Made by a program: the position numbers and the translations under genes. 5,416 nt of DNA from Planctomycetota bacterium. Lineage in GTDB: Bacteria > Planctomycetota > GCA-002687715 > DRQF01. Shown in pieces: positions 1-5,416 of this stretch (position 1 is the first letter of the stretch; every line of letters begins with the position of its first letter). Under the pieces are notes generated by a model. That model was not told where the DNA came from. It saw only the letters and a list, made by a program, of their open reading frames with translations, and ran no database searches. The stretch is from contig JAJRYU010000501.1 in NCBI GenBank assembly GCA_024275615.1, positions 1-5,416 of the forward strand. The letters run 5' to 3'.

Positions 1-1
1 G

Positions 2-1153
2 GAAGCGGGGATCAACCGCATGAAGATCTTCCCGGATGGCGCCATATTTGTCGGTGGTATTGGCAGCGGTGGGAATTGGGCGCAGGAAGGAAAACTCTGG
101 TATGGCCTGCAACGCCTGCGTTGGGACGGTCAAGAGACTTTTGAGATTCTCGGCATAAGGGTGGCCAAGAGCGGTTTTCACATCGACTTCACTGAGAAAT
201 TGGGTTACGGCCATGGCACACGACTTTCTGACTACACAGTTCAGTCATGGCGTTACGAACCAACAGCGGCTTACGGCGGTCCCAAAATCGATGTCCGCAC
301 TGAAACGGTCAAGAACGTTTATGTTTGGGAAAATCGCCGCCGCGCCTTCGTTGAAGTCGAGAAGATGGAAGCAGGGCGTGTCTACTATATTCGACTTTCA
401 TCTCACATGCGCAGCGAAGAACATCGTGCCCTGTGGTCGACAGAAGCTTGGTACACTCTCAACAAGTTACCCAAGCGAGTCACATCGTTGGGTGAAACGA
501 AACCCGTGGACTTGCCTCTCAACGTCTTGACCAACAAGGAGAAAGCCGAAGGTTGGCAGCTCTTGTTCGATGGCAAGTCACCGGTTCATTTTCGCGGCTT
601 CAAAAGCGAAGGCTTTCCGACGGTCGGCTGGGAGGTCAAGGATGGTGAGTTACGTCATCTTCAAGGTGGTGGCGGTGGCGACGTGATGACCCGAGATGTC
701 TATGGAGACTTCGAATTCCAATGCGAATGGAAGATCAATGAGGGTGGCAATTCCGGAATTATCTACCGAGTGAACGAGCTTGGCCACTCGACCTGGGCCT
801 CAGGTCCCGAAATGCAAGTGCTTGATGATGCACGCCAACTCGATTTCACCAACCTCAGTCAGCGAGCCGGAGCTCTCTACGACTTTATCGCTTGTACGGA
901 GGCAGCTGTTCGCCCATCAGCGGAATGGAACCACGCTCGTATCGTTTTCAAGGATGATATCGTTGAGCACTGGCTCAATGGTATCCGTGTGGTCCATTAT
1001 CGCTGGAGCCGGGGCTGGTTCCGCGATCACATTGCCAAGACGAAATTTGCCAAGGAGCCTTACTTCGCCAAGGTTGCTCGGGGCCACATTGCCTTGCAGG
1101 ACCATGGCGACGCTGTACGTTATCGCAACATCAAGATAAAGCCTCTCAACTAA
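2..1153 (+). CDS. Sorbosone-dehydrogenase-like propeller end fused to a DUF1080 (3-keto-disaccharide hydrolase) domain; 5'-partial
   Basis: This is the 3' part of a larger gene. The frame is open from base 2, and the residues before the ATG at 20 (EAGINR) run straight into the conserved core GINRMKIFPDGAIFVGGIG, so that ATG is an internal Met. Counting from it, residues 1 to about 160 resemble the C-terminal end of glucose/sorbosone-dehydrogenase-like beta-propeller proteins of PVC bacteria (YGLQRLRWDG, WRYEPTAAYGGPK, LWSTEAWYTLN). Residues about 175-377 form a DUF1080 domain (PF06439), with the usual opening GWQLLFDGK, then GNSGIIYRV, GPEMQVLDD, GALYDFI and a closing strand RYRNIKIKPL. Characterised DUF1080 members hydrolyse 3-keto-glycosides, and the fold is concanavalin-like. 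Export to the periplasm or surface is usual for such proteins, but the N-terminus is not visible here. Upstream cytochrome c or ThuA-like domains are possible. The domain call is firm; the substrate is unknown. Confidence 0.85.
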   Translation, partial: EAGINRMKIFPDGAIFVGGIGSGGNWAQEGKLWYGLQRLRWDGQETFEILGIRVAKSGFHIDFTEKLGYGHGTRLSDYTVQSWRYEPTAAYGGPKIDVRTETVKNVYVWENRRRAFVEVEKMEAGRVYYIRLSSHMRSEEHRALWSTEAWYTLNKLPKRVTSLGETKPVDLPLNVLTNKEKAEGWQLLFDGKSPVHFRGFKSEGFPTVGWEVKDGELRHLQGGGGGDVMTRDVYGDFEFQCEWKINEGGNSGIIYRVNELGHSTWASGPEMQVLDDARQLDFTNLSQRAGALYDFIACTEAAVRPSAEWNHARIVFKDDIVEHWLNGIRVVHYRWSRGWFRDHIAKTKFAKEPYFAKVARGHIALQDHGDAVRYRNIKIKPLN

Positions 1154-1166
1154 AATGGGTTTGCCC

Positions 1167-1171
1167 AGGAG
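1167..1171 (+). promoter_or_regulatory. Shine-Dalgarno site of the M28 peptidase gene
   Basis: AGGAG lies six bases before the ATG at 1178, inside the 24-base gap after the preceding stop. It supports this Met over the in-frame Met three codons later. The gap is too short for a convincing promoter of its own, which favours read-through from the upstream gene. Confidence 0.75.
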
Positions 1172-1177
1172 TCCGAC

Positions 1178-1228
1178 ATGTTCAGAATGAGTTTCGTTTT
1201 TCTTGTGGCTTTCCTCTTGGCTGCATGT
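1178..1228 (+). other. Lipoprotein (SPase II) signal peptide of the M28 peptidase
   Basis: The segment has a short n-region with Arg3, a hydrophobic run (residues 5-15) and the lipobox L14-A15-A16-C17, followed by Gly-Ala. Cys17 would be lipidated and become the mature N-terminus. By the E. coli +2 rule, Gly rather than Asp at +2 suggests outer-membrane sorting, but that rule is not tested in this lineage. A polar, Gly/Asp/Lys-rich linker follows (to about residue 37), as is common for tethered lipoproteins. Confidence 0.85.
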
Positions 1229-2845
1229 GGCGCTGAAAAATCTCATCATGATGGCGGCGATGAAACTAAAAATGGGTCGGACGAAGTGGTGTCCGCCCAG
1301 GTGATTCGCAATCACATCAAAGTGCTGGCTTCAGACAAGTTTGGCGGCAGGGGGCCCAATACCGAGGGTGGTAAGTTGGCCTGCGGCTATCTCATCGACC
1401 AGCTCAAGTCGTATGGAGTGAGGCCGGGAAACAACGGGTCATGGCGTCAACAAGTGCCCCTACGTCAAATCACCAATACCGCGCTCTTTGGCAAGATCAC
1501 TGGAGAAGGTGTTGATTGGGATCTCGAATTAGGCTCTGACTATGTTGCCGAGAATCGTCGTGGCAATGGGACTCATAAGGTCTCAGGAGACTTGGTGTTT
1601 GTTGGGCATGGAGTTCAAGCTCCTGAATACGGCTGGGATGATTACAAAGGGCTGGATTGCCGCGGGAAAATCTTGGTCATGCTTGCGGGGGATCCGCCTT
1701 GCGAGGATGAAAAGCTCTTCGGTGGGCGCGCCATGACCTACTACGGCCGTTGGACCTACAAATTCGACAAGGCCCGCGACATGGGAGCCATAGGTTGCCT
1801 CATTGTGCATCGCACCAAGTGGGCGGGCTATCAGTGGGGTGTGGTGAGCAATTCTAACAAGGGTCGCCACATGGACGTGTTGGCAGACGGTGCGAATACC
1901 CGGGAGATGGCGCTGGAAGGTTGGGTGCAATGGGGCGTCGCCGAAAAAATGATGCAGAAAACCGGCAAGTCTTTGGAGCAATTGTGTGCGCTGGCTGCGA
2001 CTAAGAACTTCAAACCTGTCCCGTTGCAGCTCAAGTATGACGGTGAAATACAGACCACTGTGGATCGCTTCACTGATGAGAACATCGTCGGTATCTTGCC
2101 TGGAAGTGATCCCTACCTGAAGAGTGAATATGTCATCTATTCAGCCCATTGGGATCATCTGGGTACAGCCAAAAATATTCCCGAAGGTGCCGATGGCATC
2201 TATAACGGCGCCTTGGATAATGCCAGCGGCTGTGCCGCGATCTTGAACATGGCTCAGGCCTTCGCCGAGTTGAAAGGCAAACATGATCGTAGCGTCATGT
2301 TCCTTTTTGTCTGTAGCGAAGAGCAGGGTCTGCTGGGCAGCAAGTACTACGCACTCAACCCTATCATTCCGGCCAACAAGACCGTTGCCAATATCAATAT
2401 TGATGGCATTGGCATGTGGGATGCGACGGAGGACTTGCAAGTCGTTGGCTTTGGCCAAAGCTCATTGGACGATCTCCTGTCAGCCGAACTCAAAGTCGAT
2501 GGACGTTATGCCGCGCCCAACGCCGAACCGGAAAAAGGCTACTACTATCGCAGCGACCATTTCAATTTTGCGAAAATTGGTATTCCGGCTCTCTACACCA
2601 AGACCGGCGACAAGGTGAAAGGCAAGCCAGAAGGCTACTTGGTCAAGATCAAAGATACTTGGCGCGAGAATGACTATCACCGAGTTAGCGACGAACTGCG
2701 AGATGAGCAGACCTGCATCGGGGCAGAAGCGGATGCCCGTGTTTTGTTTCGAGTGGGAAAGAAGCTCGTGACCTCAACCTTGTGGCCAGAGTGGAGCAGC
2801 ACCAGCGAGTTCAGAGCACGCCGCCAAAAGAGCTTGGGAAAATAA
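1178..2845 (+). CDS. M28-family zinc aminopeptidase, lipoprotein, with PA-like domain
   Basis: This is a 555-residue exported metallopeptidase, expected to remove N-terminal amino acids from peptides at the cell surface or in the periplasm. It has a lipoprotein signal (lipobox LAAC, Cys17), then a helical lead-in. A protease-associated-like insert covers roughly residues 135-285 (DLVFVGHGV, YGWDDYKGLDCRGKILVM). The M28 catalytic core begins near NIVGILPG (302). All co-catalytic zinc ligands of the Aeromonas aminopeptidase type are present by motif: His324 and catalytic Asp326 (AHWDHLG), bridging Asp347 (GALDNASG), general base Glu381 and ligand Glu382 (CSEEQG), Asp409 (NIDGIG) and His461 (RSDHFNF). 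It should therefore be active. The length is normal for PA-containing bacterial M28 enzymes. The gene sits 24 bases after the DUF1080 gene and one base before the SDR gene. Exact specificity (leucine-type, glutaminyl or other) cannot be read from the sequence. Confidence 0.93.
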   Translation: MFRMSFVFLVAFLLAACGAEKSHHDGGDETKNGSDEVVSAQVIRNHIKVLASDKFGGRGPNTEGGKLACGYLIDQLKSYGVRPGNNGSWRQQVPLRQITNTALFGKITGEGVDWDLELGSDYVAENRRGNGTHKVSGDLVFVGHGVQAPEYGWDDYKGLDCRGKILVMLAGDPPCEDEKLFGGRAMTYYGRWTYKFDKARDMGAIGCLIVHRTKWAGYQWGVVSNSNKGRHMDVLADGANTREMALEGWVQWGVAEKMMQKTGKSLEQLCALAATKNFKPVPLQLKYDGEIQTTVDRFTDENIVGILPGSDPYLKSEYVIYSAHWDHLGTAKNIPEGADGIYNGALDNASGCAAILNMAQAFAELKGKHDRSVMFLFVCSEEQGLLGSKYYALNPIIPANKTVANINIDGIGMWDATEDLQVVGFGQSSLDDLLSAELKVDGRYAAPNAEPEKGYYYRSDHFNFAKIGIPALYTKTGDKVKGKPEGYLVKIKDTWRENDYHRVSDELRDEQTCIGAEADARVLFRVGKKLVTSTLWPEWSSTSEFRARRQKSLGK

Positions 2846-2846
2846 G

Positions 2847-3560
2847 ATGAACGTCTTCATTACCGGCATCAGTTCAGGCCTTGGCCAGAGTTTGGCCGCG
2901 GCTTACTTGAGTCAGGGCGACACGGTTTTTGGTCTGAGCCGCAGACCGCCGACGATGGATTTCCCTTCGGAGGACTGGAGTTTTGCCGCCGTGGATCTTG
3001 CGGATTTTGAAGGAGCCAAGGCCGGCACTCAAGAACTGCTTGGCGGCGTCAATCAACTGGATCTAATTTGGTTGAATGCCGGTGTCCTTGGTGAGCTGAA
3101 AGACATGGCCGACGCCACGATCAAAGAGATGCAGCACACCTTTGATGTCAACGTATGGGCCAACAAGGTCGTGCTGGACACGGTCTTCGCCATGGGAATT
3201 GATGTTAAACAAGTTGTCGCCATGTCCTCAGGTGCCGCAGTCAATGGCAACCGTGGCTGGAATGGGTATTCGATTGCCAAGGCGGCTCTCAACATGCTGA
3301 TCCAGCTCTACGCCGCAGAGAGACCCGGGACTCATTTTTGTGCCTTGGCGCCCGGGTTGGTGGATACCGCCATGCAAGACTATATTTGTGCTCTGCCTCC
3401 AAGTGAGTCCCGTCCCAGTGTCGAGAAACTCAAAGCGGCCCGAGGAACAGAATACATGCCTGGACCGGATGGGGCTGTTTCGCGTATCCTCTCTCACATG
3501 CCAAAAATCATCAAGTTGCCCAGTGGTAGCTTCGCCGACATACGTCTATTTTCGGAGTAA
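2847..3560 (+). CDS. Classical short-chain dehydrogenase/reductase (SDR)
   Basis: This is a 237-residue cytoplasmic NAD(P)-dependent oxidoreductase with a single Rossmann domain. The cofactor glycine motif TGISSGLG is at residues 6-13. Asp50 (VDLAD) is placed to contact adenine, and NAG is at 77-79. The catalytic tetrad is complete: Asn102, Ser128, Tyr141 and Lys145 (YSIAK). The PG motif with downstream Thr174 (PGLVDT) is also present. Arg32-Arg33 after the second strand suggests NADP(H) over NAD(H); this is inference. The overall look and C-terminus recall sepiapterin/benzil-reductase-like SDRs, but the substrate is not determinable. The ATG follows the peptidase stop by one base, and a weak GGGA (2836-2839) seven bases upstream is the only ribosome site, so translation is probably coupled to the peptidase. 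The next gene starts four bases after the stop. Confidence 0.92.
   Translation: MNVFITGISSGLGQSLAAAYLSQGDTVFGLSRRPPTMDFPSEDWSFAAVDLADFEGAKAGTQELLGGVNQLDLIWLNAGVLGELKDMADATIKEMQHTFDVNVWANKVVLDTVFAMGIDVKQVVAMSSGAAVNGNRGWNGYSIAKAALNMLIQLYAAERPGTHFCALAPGLVDTAMQDYICALPPSESRPSVEKLKAARGTEYMPGPDGAVSRILSHMPKIIKLPSGSFADIRLFSE
3553..3557 (+). promoter_or_regulatory. Shine-Dalgarno site deciding the GTG start of the aminotransferase
   Basis: CGGAG lies within the last codons of the SDR gene, seven bases before the GTG at 3565. This spacing supports GTG as the true start. The in-frame ATG far upstream (3340) lies deep in the SDR gene and would add 75 residues with no family resemblance. Confidence 0.7.
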
Positions 3561-3564
3561 AATT

Positions 3565-4782
3565 GTGAGCTCAGCTCCATTCGTTTCGCCCTTGGACATC
3601 TTGCCAAACCACATTCGCGGCATTGTCGAGAGAGCGACACCCATACCCAGTATTGCTCAGAGTGCTCAGGCACTCAGCAAGGACCATCCGGAACTGGTGC
3701 GTGCGGATATCGGACAAATATCTGGCTTCGATTCATCGTTGGAAGTCTTGTACGGCCCTCCCGTGGGTCTACCTGCACTGAGAGATGTTATTGCTGAATC
3801 CTGGAATCTCAGTCATCGTTTGGACGAGAAACACGGTCTTAAGACTGCGAACGTCGCTGTTTGCACCGGTGCCGCTGAGGGGCTGAGCCTTTTGCTCAAG
3901 TGTTTTGCTCAGGACAAAAAAGTGGGCCTGCCCAGGGGCCATTGGGAAAACTACTTGAATGGCGTGGCGCTGGCTAATGGTGAAGTTTTTGTGCTCGACT
4001 ACTTTGATGAGGAAGGAGCACTCGACATTGCTGGGCTTAAGAAGAGCATTGTTGCCGAGGGTATCGAAGTCATTGTTGCCAATTTTCCCTGCAACCCAAC
4101 CGGCGCTGTCTTGAACGAGGCTGAGGCGAAGGCTTTGGCAGCTATGGTGCAAGACTTGAACATCATTTGCATTGCCGACGAGGTCTACGATCGTCTTCGT
4201 TATGACGGCCATGCGCCTCTCAGTCTCCTCCCTTTTGCTCCTCAGCATGTGGTCGCCGTTAGCTCGGCTTCCAAGGAATACCTATTGCCTGGAGCAAGAG
4301 TCGGTTTTGTCCTTGCGATGCAACCAGCGATTACCGATCAGATTCTTCGGAAGGTCATTCGCGCAAGTAGCGCCAGCCCCAACGTCTTGGGCCAACGTCG
4401 CCTTCTCGAACTTCTGGGCCCAGACCTTGAAGATCTGCGTGCGGGCCGTGAGCCGGGGTTACTCAGTCGAGTCCGGGCTGAATTGGGACAGCGAAAGGAG
4501 AGCCTCCTGGCGGTTTTGGACCGCTTAGAATTCACCAGCATTGGTCGTCCGGGGCATGTTCCTCAAGGAACGATTTTCTTGATGGCTGGTTTACCTCCTT
4601 GGTGGTCGGGGGACGATGTGTCACTTGCCAAGTCCGCTTTGGATGCCTGTTGTGTTTCCACAGTGCCGGGGTCAGCTTTTGGCTTGCCCGGTTCGATTCG
4701 TTTCAGCTATGGCGGCATGACGGTGGAGCGGATTGAGCAGTTGGAGAAGAACTTGGAGAGTTTTAGAGCCTCCCATTCTTAG
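3565..4782 (+). CDS. Class I/II PLP-dependent aminotransferase (fold type I)
   Basis: This is a 405-residue cytoplasmic enzyme expected to move an amino group between an amino acid and a 2-oxo acid using pyridoxal phosphate. The aspartate-aminotransferase-type signatures appear in order: YGPPVGLPALRDVIAE in the N-terminal small-domain region, GAAEGLSLLL (cofactor phosphate region), NPTG at 177-180 with Asn177, ADEVYD with Asp205 (pairs with the pyridine nitrogen) and Tyr208, SSASKEYLLPGARVGF with Schiff-base Lys237, and IRFSYGG with Arg379 as the likely substrate-carboxylate arginine. The length is normal for the family. The GTG start is chosen for its ribosome site, a four-base gap to the SDR gene, and a protein that begins where the family does. 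Substrate is unknown: aspartate, aromatic, alanine or a specialised amino acid are all possible, as is a related lyase (C-S lyase-like). It is the last gene of the run and is followed by a terminator. Confidence 0.92.
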   Translation: MSSAPFVSPLDILPNHIRGIVERATPIPSIAQSAQALSKDHPELVRADIGQISGFDSSLEVLYGPPVGLPALRDVIAESWNLSHRLDEKHGLKTANVAVCTGAAEGLSLLLKCFAQDKKVGLPRGHWENYLNGVALANGEVFVLDYFDEEGALDIAGLKKSIVAEGIEVIVANFPCNPTGAVLNEAEAKALAAMVQDLNIICIADEVYDRLRYDGHAPLSLLPFAPQHVVAVSSASKEYLLPGARVGFVLAMQPAITDQILRKVIRASSASPNVLGQRRLLELLGPDLEDLRAGREPGLLSRVRAELGQRKESLLAVLDRLEFTSIGRPGHVPQGTIFLMAGLPPWWSGDDVSLAKSALDACCVSTVPGSAFGLPGSIRFSYGGMTVERIEQLEKNLESFRASHS

Positions 4783-4894
4783 GCCACCGGCTGTTCCATT
4801 TGGGCCGATTCTTGTCTTTGGAGTAGTCGGATCGTTTGTCGAATGGCCTTGCGCGACCGTTAGTTTCTTCACTGCCTGGGAATCAAGGAACGAA

Positions 4895-4924
4895 AAAAGC
4901 CCCCGACCAGGGTCGGGGGCTTTT
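4895..4924. terminator. Bidirectional intrinsic terminator between convergent genes
   Basis: A perfect inverted repeat pairs 4895-4908 with 4911-4924. The GC core GCCCCCGACC is flanked by an A run on the left and a T run on the right, so the hairpin is followed by U residues when read from either strand. Only two bases separate the arms, so the real loop is probably the tetraloop CAGG with 13 paired positions. It sits 112 bases after the aminotransferase stop and 21 bases beyond the minus-strand gene's stop, as expected for a shared terminator. The rest of the 4783-4945 gap shows no other feature I can support. Confidence 0.9.
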
Positions 4925-4945
4925 CTGATTTAGACCAAATTGAGC

Positions 4946-5416
4946 TTAGCGCCAGCGAAGAAGCATCTTCTCCGGCGAGAACTGCAAACGAACCTCAGGA
5001 GGCGTGAAGTCGTGAGTTTTCAAGAAACGCACATGCACGTCATCCGACTTAGGTTCAAGTCCAACCATCACTGAAATGAGGGAATCGAAGCGCTGAACAT
5101 AGTCCGGCACTGAAACCCCTTCATCCTCATTTCTGTGGGTGTGGGCACTCATCCAAATCTCAGTTTCGAATTCACCAGCGAGAGCCTTAAGCTCCTTCAT
5201 GGCATTCTCATCGACAACCTCGAAGTCTGGCCACATTTGCAATTCAACCAATCCAGGTTTGAATTGAGCATGTTCGGACAAGAACTCGAGGGTGTTGCGC
5301 AAACGTTCAACAGTCATGTTGCCGCTGCCGTAAGTGTAGATCTGTTTGTGGCGCTCGACCTTGGTCATCACGGATGCTTTGTCCGAGATCCCGTGGGTCT
5401 TGATCATTGCCTGCAA
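4946..5416 (-). CDS. Uncharacterised protein, possibly P-loop/RecA-like; 5'-partial
   Basis: The C-terminal 156 residues of a gene that enters from the right edge; it stops at TAA (4948-4946). The frame is open at the edge: the TTG at 5416 and ATG at 5407 could be starts, but nothing upstream is visible, so the gene is probably truncated by the window. I do not recognise the family with confidence. It has a soluble alpha/beta pattern with no membrane segment: a helix near TVERLRNTLEFL (35-46), a hydrophobic strand ending in acidic residues (GLVELQMWPDFE, 55-66), a helix (DENAMKELKALAGEF), then a strand IWMSAHTHR (87-95) and later strands VMVGLE and VHVRFLK. The order strand-acid, helix, strand-Ser-x-x-Thr-His loosely resembles the Walker B and sensor part of RecA-like ATPases. 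That is weak inference, and the Walker A region would lie outside the window. Confidence 0.6.
   Translation of the reverse strand: MQAMIKTHGISDKASVMTKVERHKQIYTYGSGNMTVERLRNTLEFLSEHAQFKPGLVELQMWPDFEVVDENAMKELKALAGEFETEIWMSAHTHRNEDEGVSVPDYVQRFDSLISVMVGLEPKSDDVHVRFLKTHDFTPPEVRLQFSPEKMLLRWR

Noticed and set aside
20..22. ATG at 20 as the true start of the first gene
   Set aside because: The frame is open upstream and conserved family residues (GINR) precede it. The GGGG at 7-10 is codon sequence, not a ribosome site.
1154..1177. Possible promoter between the first two genes
   Set aside because: Only 24 bases, mostly taken up by the ribosome site; no -35/-10 pair can be supported.
917..1315. 132-codon minus-strand open frame spanning the DUF1080-peptidase junction
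   Set aside because: It overlaps two well-supported plus-strand genes and their 24-base gap. Its product is low in recognisable pattern, so it is a shadow frame.
3340..3564. Upstream in-frame extension of the aminotransferase from an ATG at 3340
   Set aside because: It lies entirely within the SDR gene, its 75 residues look like out-of-frame translation, and a well-placed ribosome site marks the GTG at 3565.
3769..4248. 159-codon minus-strand open frame inside the aminotransferase gene
   Set aside because: It is antisense to strongly conserved PLP-enzyme motifs, its translation has no recognisable domain, and it has no spacing or ribosome-site support.
4783..4894. Possible small RNA or remnant gene in the convergent gap
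   Set aside because: No promoter-like pair, stable second hairpin or conserved coding pattern was seen. The stretch looks like a plain 3' untranslated region.
4733..4933. Small plus-strand open frame (66 codons) running from the aminotransferase end through the terminator
   Set aside because: It starts inside the aminotransferase in another frame, reads through the hairpin, and has no ribosome site or family resemblance.

Overview
The window reads as ordinary chromosomal DNA from an environmental, heterotrophic Gram-negative bacterium. The first gene fuses the end of a sorbosone-dehydrogenase-like propeller to a DUF1080 (3-keto-disaccharide hydrolase) domain. That combination is typical of Verrucomicrobiota, Planctomycetota, Lentisphaerota and some Bacteroidota, so a PVC-type host is the best guess. 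The lipoprotein signal on the second gene fits a diderm cell. The taxonomic call is inference and no rRNA or other marker gene is present. Coding density is high and no stretch over 300 bases lacks a gene.

Layout: four plus-strand genes run head to tail from the left edge to 4782, with gaps of 24, 1 and 4 bases, and look like one transcription unit. They are (1) the 3' part of a large carbohydrate-active protein (2-1153, start lies outside the window); (2) a lipoprotein M28 zinc aminopeptidase with a PA-like insert (1178-2845); (3) a classical short-chain dehydrogenase/reductase (2847-3560); and (4) a fold-type I PLP aminotransferase starting at a GTG (3565-4782). A 163-base gap then carries a perfect, A/T-flanked hairpin (4895-4924) that can terminate transcription from both sides. 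On the far side is the 3' part of a convergent minus-strand gene (4946 to the right edge) of uncertain family, possibly a degenerate P-loop/RecA-like protein.

Working together: genes 1 and 2 look exported and degradative (oligosaccharide derivatives and peptides), while genes 3 and 4 look cytoplasmic (ketone/alcohol redox and amino-group transfer). A simple reading is a small scavenging operon, with the peptidase releasing amino acids that the aminotransferase and reductase then process. No substrate can be read from sequence alone. I found no mobile element, CRISPR array, tRNA, rRNA or riboswitch, and nothing that clearly amounts to a new biological system.
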